A DNA stretch of 43,473 nucleotides. Origin: an uncultured Bacteroidales bacterium. Its GTDB lineage: Bacteria; Bacteroidota; Bacteroidia; Bacteroidales; Paludibacteraceae. Both the position numbers and the translations under genes were made by a program. Shown piece after piece: positions 7,210-16,509 of the stretch; within the stretch, counting starts at the first letter, position 1; every line of letters starts with the position of its first letter. Below the pieces are notes generated by a model, which was not told the origin of the DNA, made no database searches, and saw only the letters and a list, made by a program, of their open reading frames with translations. Location: NCBI GenBank assembly GCA_902783545.1, contig CACZRD010000036.1, positions 1-43,473 on the forward strand, in the 5' to 3' direction.

Positions 7210-7230
7210 ATACGTGCGTGCGTACGCGTA
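7210..7230. repeat. Alternating purine-pyrimidine tract 4 (21 nt)
   Basis: Twenty-one bases of strict alternation built from ACGTGCGT and ACGCGTA, 25 nt after the PIN gene. It is followed by ATATAAGGAAAA, like the sequence after tract 1. A small hairpin (GGAAC/GTTCC, 7246-7262) follows. It marks the right edge of the AT-rich island. Confidence 0.4.
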
Positions 7231-7306
7231 GATATAAGGAAAATTGGAACAATAATCGTTCCGAATGGATATGAGGATAAGAATATAAACATTAAAATCA
7301 AAAAAT

Positions 7307-10300
7307 ATGAAAAACTTTTTATCAAAATTGTGTAGGCTATCAAGAGCCTCACAGTATTGTGACGTTAGCATTGACCGTCGGTTGACCGTCGGCTCACCGT
7401 CGGGATTGCACCGACTTTCCCAGTACATTGCAGTAACGCTCTTGCTACTTGTAGTCGGAGTGGGAAATGTGTGGGGAGGTACTGCAACTATCACAGAAGA
7501 CTTTGAAAAGCAGTCTGCTGGTACCACCTATAACTCCACGCAAACCTATACGGCAGCTAATAGCAATGCTGGAATTGCTTGGTTTGTCGAACACGGTACG
7601 GTATCAACAGGTTCATATCTGGATGGCTCCAAGTCCATGCACATGCGTGCATACTATGCCAAAAGTAGTGCTTCAGGTAAATGGAATGGAAATTTGCCGT
7701 ATGTTAATAGCACAACTGATGTGAAAGGTTTAATATCCATAACGTTCAATGCTGCTGTTAGTAATACTGGATTAAAAATGGATGTGATGTATTCGACAAA
7801 CAGCGGAAGTAGTTGGAGTTACATGTATAAGACTAGTGCAAGTTCAGGAACAAATGCATCTGCGATTACATTTTCTAATACATCTAAAGCATCTTATACA
7901 TACTATATTCCATCAGCGGCATTAAGCCCTACTGGCAATTTCCGTATTAAAATTGCTGTCAATTCCGGTAGTACACATACAAGTAAACCAAGTAGTGCGG
8001 GTAATTATACTTTCCGGGTTGACAATATTGCATTTACCTATACAGCTTATACGGTTACATACAACGGAAACGGCAATACAAGCGGTTCTGTTCCCACGGA
8101 TGCTACAAAGTATCTAAGTGGTGCGACAGTAACAGTAAAATCCAATAGCGGAAGTCTCGCTAAAACCGGATATACATTCAACGGTTGGAACACAGCATCC
8201 GGAGGTGGTGGAACGAGTTATTCTGCTGGTGCGACATTTGCCATTACCGCCAATACTACTTTGTATGCACAATGGGAATCAGCCGGCGGCGGATCGACGC
8301 CGGAGATAACAACTTCCGTTTCGACGTTGTCGAATATCGGATATAGTACTGTTGACTTCTCGCGGGTGGTGGGTTCGTTTACGGTTAGTGGTTCGAACCT
8401 AACAAACAACGTAACGGTTACTCCAAATAGTCATCATGAGATATGCTTGACGGAGAATGGCACCTATCAAACAACGGCTATCGAACTGAGTAAAGGTTCG
8501 GGGACATTGGCTGCCACGACCATTTATGTGAGGATGCGTTCGGGCAAAGCAGCCGGTTCATACGGCGGAAATATAGCCTGTGCGTCTTCAGGTGCAACGA
8601 CTAAGAACGTCAATACAACCGGAAATGTGCCATTCACCATACAATGGTACGCTAACGGGACGTTGTATCATACAAGTTATGCACCATACGCCACGGGTAC
8701 AGGCTCTAACCTGGGAGACTTGCCAACTCCTGATCCTAATCCTGCAACTTATTCATGTGATGACAAGGTGTTTATGGGTTGGTATGATGGTGCATCCTAT
8801 TCACATGCGACAGATGCGCCGGCTTATGTAACCCCAACGACGAAGATCCTCAGCGACAAGACATTTAGAGCCGTGTTTGCTACGGAAGAAACAGGGGGTG
8901 AACCAACAGCATATACCGCCGGCGACGAAGGTGATTTTGTAATTGCATCCAAGGTAGGTGACACTTGGTACGCCCTCCCTACCAATCCTACAGTTGAGAG
9001 CGGAAAAATAACTGGTGAAGAAATAACTGTTAGCACCTCTGCCGGCGGCACAGATTATGTTACCGGAGCTAATGCAACCGGCTATACATGGACTATTGCA
9101 GATGCAACTTATGGACAAACGATCTCAGATGGCTCCAAATATATATATCATTCAAATGGCGGTGCATCAGGAACAAACTTGGCATATGGTAATGCTACTG
9201 ATAAAACTTGGGATATTTCCTATTCGAATCCATGGCTTACATTCAAAGGCATGAGTTCTGCGGAATCCAACAATTCTCGTGGAATGCTATTTAATGGCAG
9301 TGTGTTTGGCGGTTATTCTTTAGGTAATGCGGATGAATCTAGTTATTACCATATCAGGGTACTTCCTATAGGTGGAATGACTTATTCAGACTTTAACACC
9401 ACTTGTACCTCTTGTTCGAACTCGGTGACTGTAAGTTATTCGGCTCCGGGAAGCGGAAATACGATGACGGTACAGAAAGGTGGAGCGAGCGTTAGTAGCG
9501 GTGACGCCTTGAAGACCTGTTCAGGAGTTACACTGACGGTTACGCTTACTGCAACAACCCATTTTACCGTAGGAGGTTTGACCGCAACAGGTGTAACGGG
9601 CGTGACTACGACGAATGTAGGGAATGTATATACAGTAACTATCCCCGCGGATAAAACAGGAACGTTGACCCTAACTCCGACATTCACGGAAGATGCGTAT
9701 CGAACAATCGTGTTCAAGAGCAATGGTAGTGCATTGTTCAATGACGGCGGTAGTGCTACCACCTTTGACGGCACAAACAAGTGGAAGCAGAAAGTCTATC
9801 TGGAAGCTAAGCCTGTTTGGCCGACAGATCTTGCTGCAGGACAAGCTTGTGACGGTTCGAGTACTTCCTTCCGGGGATGGGTCGCTGCCGGTCAGACCTG
9901 GAGCGGTAAGAAAGATGCTGTGCCTGCAGGTTCAACATTGATCACCGACGCCAGCGGTTTTGCTGCTGCGGCTTCCGGTTCGGGCGATGTGGTTTATCAC
10001 GCTGTATGGGCTGAGGCTTCTGGTAGTGGCACGCCGCACTATGCTAAAGTGACATCTACGGGCGATATAACCAACGGTGATTATCTGATAGTTTATGAAA
10101 CAGGTAATGTGGCTTTTGATGGTTCGTTGACGACCATAGATGTATCAGGAAACAAGATTAGTGTTACAATAAGCACTGAGCAGATTACAGCCAACTCAAC
10201 GGTCAATGCATCCAAATTTACGATTGATGTAGCCAACAAATATATTAAGAGTGCAAGCAATAAGTATATTAACAAAGATACATATGCAAACGGTTTGGCT

Positions 10301-11038
10301 GGTAATGATGCCGCAACTTCAGTACACTCGATGTCAATAGACGGAAGCGGGAACTTCGTAGTAGAAGGAACAGGTGAAGATGGAGGTAATTATGTCACTT
10401 TGCGCTATAATACTTCTGATAATCGCTTCCGTTTCTACAAAACTGGCCAAGAGGCTGTTCAACTGTATAAGTACGATGCCGGAGCGACGTATAGTAATTA
10501 TCTGACTACGTGCTGCGAGAACTACGCGGTAACACTGACGGGTAGTGGCGTGGTAGATGGCGGAACGTTCAGTGCCAGTTCGATGCAACCGTGTGTAGGC
10601 AGCACTGTAGAGCTGAGCGCAACACTCTGCTCGGGTTATACGCAAGGTGCATGGACGGTAGCAAAGACGGGCACTCCGGCTACGACCGTGACGGTAACGA
10701 ACAATCAGTTCACGATGCCGAGTTACGCCGTGACCGTCAGTCTGGCGACGACAGCCAAGGTTGATCACTTCATCGACAAGATGCACAGCACAGACGGCTA
10801 TACAGGCGATGGCGCTGAGCGCTCCGGCTGTAATTACACTGTTCCGAACCTGAGTAACACCTCCGAGCCGGTTGGTAGTAACTGCGATGAGACGCACTAC
10901 ATATTCGTGGGCTGGGTAGATGCCGACCATGTGGGTTCGAACGGCGCATTGCTGTCGGGATATAGTATTATCTCCGGCAACAGTACGCAGAACGCAACAG
11001 GTACAACATATTATGCTATTTGGGCACAAGCCCTGTAA
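7307..11038 (+). CDS. Large secreted InlB B-repeat surface protein
   Basis: A 1243-aa exported protein. The hydrophobic signal segment (YIAVTLLLLVVGVGNVWG) begins unusually late, near residue 40, after an arginine-rich N-region that includes a tandem-repeat insertion. Residues about 60-248 resemble a jelly-roll domain (ITEDFEKQSAG ... YTFRVDNIAFTYT). About 249-325 is an InlB B-repeat (TVTYNGNGNTSGSVP ... GYTFNGWNT ... TLYAQW). Further B-repeat-like units end in FMGWYDG, FRGWVAAGQTW and FVGWVDADH. Two copies of the 'GDEGDFVIASK / TNGDYLIVYE' module lie near 535-690 and 910-1055. It ends at TTYYAIWAQAL with no sorting domain, unlike its neighbour, so it may be truncated or anchored differently. 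Likely an adhesin or matrix protein; ligand unknown. Confidence 0.7.
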   Translation: MKNFLSKLCRLSRASQYCDVSIDRRLTVGSPSGLHRLSQYIAVTLLLLVVGVGNVWGGTATITEDFEKQSAGTTYNSTQTYTAANSNAGIAWFVEHGTVSTGSYLDGSKSMHMRAYYAKSSASGKWNGNLPYVNSTTDVKGLISITFNAAVSNTGLKMDVMYSTNSGSSWSYMYKTSASSGTNASAITFSNTSKASYTYYIPSAALSPTGNFRIKIAVNSGSTHTSKPSSAGNYTFRVDNIAFTYTAYTVTYNGNGNTSGSVPTDATKYLSGATVTVKSNSGSLAKTGYTFNGWNTASGGGGTSYSAGATFAITANTTLYAQWESAGGGSTPEITTSVSTLSNIGYSTVDFSRVVGSFTVSGSNLTNNVTVTPNSHHEICLTENGTYQTTAIELSKGSGTLAATTIYVRMRSGKAAGSYGGNIACASSGATTKNVNTTGNVPFTIQWYANGTLYHTSYAPYATGTGSNLGDLPTPDPNPATYSCDDKVFMGWYDGASYSHATDAPAYVTPTTKILSDKTFRAVFATEETGGEPTAYTAGDEGDFVIASKVGDTWYALPTNPTVESGKITGEEITVSTSAGGTDYVTGANATGYTWTIADATYGQTISDGSKYIYHSNGGASGTNLAYGNATDKTWDISYSNPWLTFKGMSSAESNNSRGMLFNGSVFGGYSLGNADESSYYHIRVLPIGGMTYSDFNTTCTSCSNSVTVSYSAPGSGNTMTVQKGGASVSSGDALKTCSGVTLTVTLTATTHFTVGGLTATGVTGVTTTNVGNVYTVTIPADKTGTLTLTPTFTEDAYRTIVFKSNGSALFNDGGSATTFDGTNKWKQKVYLEAKPVWPTDLAAGQACDGSSTSFRGWVAAGQTWSGKKDAVPAGSTLITDASGFAAAASGSGDVVYHAVWAEASGSGTPHYAKVTSTGDITNGDYLIVYETGNVAFDGSLTTIDVSGNKISVTISTEQITANSTVNASKFTIDVANKYIKSASNKYINKDTYANGLAGNDAATSVHSMSIDGSGNFVVEGTGEDGGNYVTLRYNTSDNRFRFYKTGQEAVQLYKYDAGATYSNYLTTCCENYAVTLTGSGVVDGGTFSASSMQPCVGSTVELSATLCSGYTQGAWTVAKTGTPATTVTVTNNQFTMPSYAVTVSLATTAKVDHFIDKMHSTDGYTGDGAERSGCNYTVPNLSNTSEPVGSNCDETHYIFVGWVDADHVGSNGALLSGYSIISGNSTQNATGTTYYAIWAQAL
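7371..7403 (+). repeat. Three 11-bp tandem repeats in the signal region
   Basis: TTGACCGTCGG occurs twice, then CTCACCGTCGG. It codes for part of the extra residues between a short SRASQY segment and the similar HRLSQYIAV that starts the true signal helix. This suggests an in-frame duplication or expansion that lengthened the signal peptide N-region. Confidence 0.6.
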
Positions 11039-11064
11039 GATATTCGATTTATAATGTTTAACGA

Positions 11065-11088
11065 ATTAAAGAATTAGAGATTATGAAA
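11065..11088 (+). repeat. Shared 24-bp leader, copy 1
   Basis: A 24-bp sequence that includes GAATTAGAGATTATGAAA and the start codon of the 11083 gene. An identical copy lies at 15758-15781 over the start of the next gene. The repeated leader supports the chosen starts of both. Confidence 0.7.
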
Positions 11089-14000
11089 AAGAATATTATT
11101 ACAATCGGTACGATTATGAAAAACTATATCAAATATGTATGCGCGGTGCTTATGATAATAGGTACATGCGCGAGCGCGTGGGGAACGACGTGGGAACGCG
11201 TGACATCCATAAGTGATTTGTCCAGCGGTGACGAAGTGATTGTGACCCACAACGTAGCCAATGGCGGAACGGCCAAAGTCATGACGACTACATTTTCCAA
11301 TGGGAAATATGGTTATGTCGAGAAGTCCATGTCTGCCGGCAAAATATCCACTTCGGATGCAGATGGCGTAATGGTGTTAAAGATTAAATTTAACAATAGT
11401 AAAACCTACTGTGCCTTTTGGACAGGAAGCGGCTGGTTGCAGGATGCCAATGATGGAAACAAGATGTCGGTCTATACGGAGATCAATACGTTTGAAGGGC
11501 TGACGAGTATAACCGGCGGTGGTAACCGCTATTGGTGTTGGAGTTGCGATATACAGACAAGCCATAACAGCAATTATGCATGGGACTTGAAGAATGCGCA
11601 GAACACTACACGTGCTTTCCAATTCATGACAGCAAGCAGCACCAATAAGTTCACCAGTTGCACTTGGAACGTCTTAGGTCAAATATGTGTTTGGAAGAAG
11701 TCCTGTAATGACCCTATAACGAGTTTCACTCCCACGACAAAGAGCGAGACCTACGGCGGAAGTAACAAGACATTTACTATCACCGCTACCAAGAGTGGTT
11801 CGGGTGCCGTGACGTGGAGCACCAGCAATAGTTCTGTTGCGACCGTTAGCAATGGTACGGTAACCGTGAAAGGAATTGGTTCTGCCACGATCACGTACTC
11901 CGTTGCCGCCAATGGTGATTATTGCGACGAGACGCGTACCTGTGTCGTGACCGTAACCGGTGAATCGCGCACCATAACCTTCAAGGCTAACGGAGGTGTC
12001 GGCTCGGATTATACGCAAACGGTGTATTATAACACAGCAGCTACATTGAAGGCCAACACGTTTACTCGCTCCGGTTACCGTTTCTTAGGATGGAACACCA
12101 ACAGTAGTGCCACCACGGCAGAGAAAGCGGACAAGGCATCGGTTACCACGACATCGAATATCACCTATTATGCTATTTGGAAACAACAGGTGACGGTAAC
12201 ATTCAAGCCCAACGGCGGTACGCCGGATACGGAGTACACCCAGAACGTGGATGTCAGTACGAGCACGACGCTTGATAGCCATACGTATAGCAAGACCGGT
12301 TACGACTTCCTCGGGTTCAACACGAACTCGGCAGCCAGCACGGCTTCGCACACCAGCGGAAACAGTTACAGCTTTGCAGCAAACACCAATCTGTTTGCCA
12401 TCTTCCGCGTGAAGACCTACACCGTGACACTTAGTCCGAATGGAGGCAGCGGCAGTAACCAGACAGTAACAGCCACCTACGGAGCAGCCATGCCGACAAC
12501 ACTGAGCGGTGGTGGTGCAATAGTGTTACCTACGCGTGCCGGTTACACCTTCGGCGGATACGAATACAGCGGAACGATGTACTATGATGCAGAGGGAGCA
12601 AGTGCGCACAGCTGGGACCGAGCCAGCAACACGACTTTGACAGCTATCTGGACGACCAACACGCCGACCATAGCTGTGGCCAGTGTGGATCATGTTACCA
12701 TCAACGCCACGACACCGAGTATCTCTGAAGGCAGTAGCAAGACACACGCCTATGGTTCGACGGTAACGCTGAGCCATGGTGACCCGACGAGCGGTTATCT
12801 GTGGGCAGGTTGGAATGTATATAAGACCGGTGACCCGGGAACAAAAGTAACGGTGACGAATAATCAGTTCTCCATGCCGGATTTTGATGTGACCGTTAGT
12901 GCCAACCTGTACAGCGACCTGAAAGCCTGGTGTATGACCTTTGAGATAGCCGACCAGGCCGGAACAGGCGATGCGGATGTGCACTTGACATCCGCCAAGG
13001 GTGTGGCGGTATATGCTACCAATGCATCGGGTAACCTGATCCGCGTGATAGGCAACAGCCTGTCGGTAGCAGGAACGAGTCTTTATATCAAAATTGAATA
13101 TCTGGATGAGGACGATCATGTTATCGATAAGAGTGCCAGTCCGTTCCGCCTATGCAATAACGGAAGCAGTAATTACAACGTCGCTGATGATTCACGTATA
13201 AACTTGGGCGCTGTGGATGAGTACGATCAGACATTCTCTATTAGTTATGAGCCGACGGCACATGGAGTGATTGATCACTACAAGTTGAGGTTAACGCTGC
13301 AAAACAACAATACCGACAAGCAATCCGTCGTATTGGATTTGTATGGCCGTTCACTGCCGGAGGAGTTTGTGATTGCCGCCAAGTATGCGGATGACAACAA
13401 GTGGTATGCGTTGCCGAATACATTAGCAACCTCTCTCACCGGATCGGCAATCGTGCCAATAGAGGTTGAGGTGGATAATAACAGCACTCCGACAAAAGTG
13501 CTGAATGTGCCTAACACAGTACTATATAGGGGTATGGAGAAATATAAGCCAAGTCCTAATACTCAGTTTGCAGGTATTCGCTTCACGTCAACAGGAAGCA
13601 ATCATCTGGAGGGTTCAAGTACAGCTGACGAATATAGAATGTGGCTTGCAAGCGGTAACGGCGTAGCCCAGAACTGGTTCCTAAAGAGTAGTGATCTGCA
13701 GGCATACGAGATGCGCTGGGATCCGGCGAACAGTTCAAGTAAGTTAGTCGGATTCTGGACAAACAGCGGAGTGAAGATGGGCTTCCACGGAACAGCCCCC
13801 AAGGGACATGACATCTACTTCCTGCCTGTGGAATACACCGAGATAGATGCATCCGTCATGGAATGGGGCACTGACCATGTTGTGATTGACCTACGCGATG
13901 CCGGTTCGGCCGTGACGGTTAAGACACGTGTCGGTACAGGCACATTGGGCGATGCGCAGACCTTAGGCGTAATCAACAAGGATGCCGGTGTATATCGCGT

Positions 14001-15735
14001 GAATGTTGCACTTGACGAAAGCGATGCAGCCAAGACGCTGAATCTGTACTTCTACGATGGAGGTAATGCGATTGTCGGTTCGGCAGCATTTACTATACCG
14101 CTGCTGATAACGGCTGACGATGCAACCACAGATGGCTTAAGCATCACTAAGGGCGATGCCGCAACTTGTGACCTCGTTGTTTTGGATGGTGGTGTGCTGA
14201 CGGTAAGTGAGACAAGTGATGCGAAGAAGTTCACGTTCAAAGACCTATATGTATATGGTGGCGGTAAGATGGTAGTGCCAAGCAGCAGGTACATAGCCTT
14301 TGACCACGTGATCTTACGCGGCGGACACCTGAGTGCGTCATGGCAATACCAATTCAGTCATCCGCAGTTGGTTCTGAATGGAACGATGAGCAACACCTCT
14401 GGAGAAATCTACTACGATTACCTGACGAACAACGCGCAATTCTACAGTCTGGCACTGCCATACAACGTGAACCTGACGGATATCGTGAACCCGTACTTCA
14501 GTAACAAACAGAGTTGGCTAATCCACGGTTATGACGGAGCGATTCGTGCCAGCGGTTCGCAAGTATCGGGTTGGTACGATGTAGAAGAGGGTACAGACAA
14601 TATAGCAGCGCTTACTTCATCCGACCACCTGACAGCCGGTGTTGGTTACACCTTCTTCGGTGCGATGCAGAAAGTCAATAGTGTGCGTCAGAAGTGGAGC
14701 GTCAACCGCTTCAAGATGGCCCTGAGCAGTGGTTCTGCTGAGGCAGAGAAAGCCGGAGTAACCGTAACGGCACACGGTATGACTGCCGGTTCGCCAAGTG
14801 GCAACGTGGCATCGAACGATGCCGGTTGGAACATGCTCGGTAACCCGTATATGGCAGACATCAGCGGAACGGCAGCATTCGAGAGCGGCTCGCAGGTTCA
14901 AGGTAAAATTATCAGTTACCACAATGAGAAGACATTGGATGCCAACGGCAACTGGACAGGAGGTTGGGAGACAGTAACAAACGAGTCTAATGTTCGCTAT
15001 GTGCGTATTCCGAACGATTTAGGAACGGAATATGAACAGGTTCGTTTCAAGGATGCGACGCTTCGTGCCTTCCACCACTTCTTCGTTCAAGCGGGTGCTA
15101 CTGGAACATTCAGCTTCGCTATCAGCATGCGTGCGCAGAGTGCTCCGGCACGAATATCAATGGATAACCCATTGCCAGAAGAGATGGATGTGGACATTCT
15201 GCTGCGACTCGGCGGAGATGAAGTCGGTCTCGGCTTGACGTTTAACAATGATTTCTTGCCCGCTTATGAACTGGGCGAAGATATGCCGGAGGATTTGGAA
15301 GGAACGAATATGAAGGCATATACCCTGGCAGAAAATCAACGACTGACGTTCAATGGACTACCATATTCTGCGGCAGAGCAACTGATACCTGTAGGCTATC
15401 GCGCCAATGTTCCCGGCGAATATTCATTCGTTTACAAAGAGAACGAATATGCTGAATACATGGAGCATATATGGCTGACCGATAAACAGCAGAGCAACAC
15501 GGTTGACCTGAAAGAGCAAGACTACACCTTCACCACAGAGAACGGTGTATTCGATGAGCGATTTGTGCTGAACATCGTCTTTACACCAGAGATAGCCACA
15601 GCTCTGGAGAATGTGTACTATGATGCAGATGGCGAACAAGCGCAGAAATTTATCTATCAGGATAAGTTGTATATCCTGCTGAACGGCAAGATATATGATG
15701 CGACTGGTAAACGTGTAACGGAAATCAATAAATAA
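11083..15735 (+). CDS. Giant secreted BIG2/InlB-repeat protein with sorting domain
   Basis: A 1550-aa exported protein; a second ATG 11 codons in (MKNYIKYVCAVLMIIGTCASAWG) gives an equally good signal peptide. A module TSISDLSSGDEVIVTH ... ICVWKK follows the signal. One BIG2-like Ig domain (about 207-290; VTWSTSNSSVATVSNGTVTVKGIGSATI) precedes three InlB B-repeats (about 294-525; GYRFLGWNT, GYDFLGFNT, GYTFGGYEY). A second 'EEFVIAAKYADDNKWYALPN' module lies near 765. A long beta-rich region (FYSLALPYNVNLTDIV, WNMLGNPYMADISG) is typical of Bacteroidales surface proteins. The last residues LYILLNGKIYDATGKRV look like a short type IX secretion-type sorting domain. It follows the 7307 gene by 44 nt, so the two are probably co-expressed. 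Likely adhesin or matrix protein. Confidence 0.75.
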   Translation: MKKNIITIGTIMKNYIKYVCAVLMIIGTCASAWGTTWERVTSISDLSSGDEVIVTHNVANGGTAKVMTTTFSNGKYGYVEKSMSAGKISTSDADGVMVLKIKFNNSKTYCAFWTGSGWLQDANDGNKMSVYTEINTFEGLTSITGGGNRYWCWSCDIQTSHNSNYAWDLKNAQNTTRAFQFMTASSTNKFTSCTWNVLGQICVWKKSCNDPITSFTPTTKSETYGGSNKTFTITATKSGSGAVTWSTSNSSVATVSNGTVTVKGIGSATITYSVAANGDYCDETRTCVVTVTGESRTITFKANGGVGSDYTQTVYYNTAATLKANTFTRSGYRFLGWNTNSSATTAEKADKASVTTTSNITYYAIWKQQVTVTFKPNGGTPDTEYTQNVDVSTSTTLDSHTYSKTGYDFLGFNTNSAASTASHTSGNSYSFAANTNLFAIFRVKTYTVTLSPNGGSGSNQTVTATYGAAMPTTLSGGGAIVLPTRAGYTFGGYEYSGTMYYDAEGASAHSWDRASNTTLTAIWTTNTPTIAVASVDHVTINATTPSISEGSSKTHAYGSTVTLSHGDPTSGYLWAGWNVYKTGDPGTKVTVTNNQFSMPDFDVTVSANLYSDLKAWCMTFEIADQAGTGDADVHLTSAKGVAVYATNASGNLIRVIGNSLSVAGTSLYIKIEYLDEDDHVIDKSASPFRLCNNGSSNYNVADDSRINLGAVDEYDQTFSISYEPTAHGVIDHYKLRLTLQNNNTDKQSVVLDLYGRSLPEEFVIAAKYADDNKWYALPNTLATSLTGSAIVPIEVEVDNNSTPTKVLNVPNTVLYRGMEKYKPSPNTQFAGIRFTSTGSNHLEGSSTADEYRMWLASGNGVAQNWFLKSSDLQAYEMRWDPANSSSKLVGFWTNSGVKMGFHGTAPKGHDIYFLPVEYTEIDASVMEWGTDHVVIDLRDAGSAVTVKTRVGTGTLGDAQTLGVINKDAGVYRVNVALDESDAAKTLNLYFYDGGNAIVGSAAFTIPLLITADDATTDGLSITKGDAATCDLVVLDGGVLTVSETSDAKKFTFKDLYVYGGGKMVVPSSRYIAFDHVILRGGHLSASWQYQFSHPQLVLNGTMSNTSGEIYYDYLTNNAQFYSLALPYNVNLTDIVNPYFSNKQSWLIHGYDGAIRASGSQVSGWYDVEEGTDNIAALTSSDHLTAGVGYTFFGAMQKVNSVRQKWSVNRFKMALSSGSAEAEKAGVTVTAHGMTAGSPSGNVASNDAGWNMLGNPYMADISGTAAFESGSQVQGKIISYHNEKTLDANGNWTGGWETVTNESNVRYVRIPNDLGTEYEQVRFKDATLRAFHHFFVQAGATGTFSFAISMRAQSAPARISMDNPLPEEMDVDILLRLGGDEVGLGLTFNNDFLPAYELGEDMPEDLEGTNMKAYTLAENQRLTFNGLPYSAAEQLIPVGYRANVPGEYSFVYKENEYAEYMEHIWLTDKQQSNTVDLKEQDYTFTTENGVFDERFVLNIVFTPEIATALENVYYDADGEQAQKFIYQDKLYILLNGKIYDATGKRVTEINK

Positions 15736-15770
15736 GTTTAGAGTTTAGTGTTTAATGATTAAAGAATTAG
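15736..15770 (+). repeat. Heptad tandem repeat between surface-protein genes
   Basis: Five degenerate 7-bp units: GTTTAGA, GTTTAGT, GTTTAAT, GATTAAA, GAATTAG. They start right after the stop codon at 15735 and run into the shared leader (15758-15781). The leader before the 11083 gene carries similar units (GTTTAAC at 11057-11063, then GAATTAA). Confidence 0.55.
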
Positions 15771-15781
15771 AGATTATGAAA
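15758..15781 (+). repeat. Shared 24-bp leader, copy 2
   Basis: Identical over 24 bp to 11065-11088, including ATGAAA. Because the earlier copy ends in the start codon, the start at 15776 is preferred over the in-frame ATG at 15755, which lies inside the leader. Confidence 0.7.
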
Positions 15782-16216
15782 GCATTACGATATTTATTGA
15801 TGGTGATGATCGTTGCGTTGGTGAGTGTGACTGTACATGCACAATTCACAGCATCGTTCAAGAACAGCCAGAACCAACCGGTGTTCAATCAGCAAGCGAA
15901 GACGGAGTATGCGTTCTACACGACATCCATACTAATGGAGTCGGGATCGAACCTGCCGATAGCAGCGCGCAACGGTTTTACGGTAGGTGCGGATAGCCCT
16001 GATGACAACTTGCCGTCAGGACGTGTTGGCGGTCGCAATCCCCGCCGCGCAATCGGTGACGGGGATGATGATATTCCCGTACCGGGCGACAACGAGGATC
16101 CGAACGCCACCCCTGTAGGCGACGGGATGTGGGTGCTTCTTCTCCTCGCTGCGGGATTCGCCTTCGGCAAATGGTGCTATCAGATGATGCTGAGGCGGAG
16201 AAAAGCGACAGCGTGA
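15776..16216 (+). CDS. Small secreted protein with tripartite C-terminal anchor
   Basis: A 146-aa protein. The N-terminal signal peptide MKALRYLLMVMIVALVSVTVHAQ is followed by about 90 polar residues rich in Asp, Pro and Gly (NLPSGRVGGRNPRRAIGDGDDD). The C-terminus has three parts: a PVGDG motif (113-117), a hydrophobic helix MWVLLLLAAGFAFGKW (118-133) and a basic end LRRRKA. This order (short motif, membrane helix, positive tail) is that of sorting signals such as PEP-CTERM or LPXTG, although the motif differs. A simple C-terminal membrane anchor is the alternative. It follows the giant surface protein by 40 nt with the same leader and may serve in its assembly. No family recognised. Confidence 0.65.
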   Translation: MKALRYLLMVMIVALVSVTVHAQFTASFKNSQNQPVFNQQAKTEYAFYTTSILMESGSNLPIAARNGFTVGADSPDDNLPSGRVGGRNPRRAIGDGDDDIPVPGDNEDPNATPVGDGMWVLLLLAAGFAFGKWCYQMMLRRRKATA

Positions 16217-16222
16217 TAAATG

Positions 16223-16259
16223 AACCGAGGCGGTGCGTCAATGACGTGCCGCCTTGGTT
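16223..16259 (+). terminator. Terminator-like hairpin after the surface-protein genes
   Basis: AACCGAGGCGGTGCGTC pairs with GACGTGCCGCCTTGGTT over 17 positions (two G-T) around an AAT loop, 6 nt after the stop codon. The T-run after it is short (TTTA), so termination may rely mainly on the long stem. Confidence 0.7.
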
Positions 16260-16467
16260 TATGTTAGTCAAAAATAACCCAAAATTAGCCAAAAATATAG
16301 AAAATAAACCTACATAAACCATGCAAGCAGCAATAAGCCCAAAAACATTGTCGAGTCAAATCCGCTGTAACAGACAGCAGCAGACATAAAAACATTGAGA
16401 TTTTGTAATGTTGATACACTTTTTATGCGGAGTTTGTGTAATATTTGCACATTTTTTAGTCGGAGTT

Positions 16468-16498
16468 TTTGCAAATGTCAAAAAAAGTCGTAACTTTG
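16468..16498 (+). promoter_or_regulatory. Bacteroidota promoter for dsbD
   Basis: TTTGC at 16468-16472 and TAACTTTG at 16491-16498, separated by 18 bp, match the Bacteroidota -33/-7 consensus. Transcription should start near 16505, giving a leader of about 85 nt that begins almost at the GAACAG hairpin. Confidence 0.8.
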
Positions 16499-16509
16499 TA
16501 GCGGAAATG

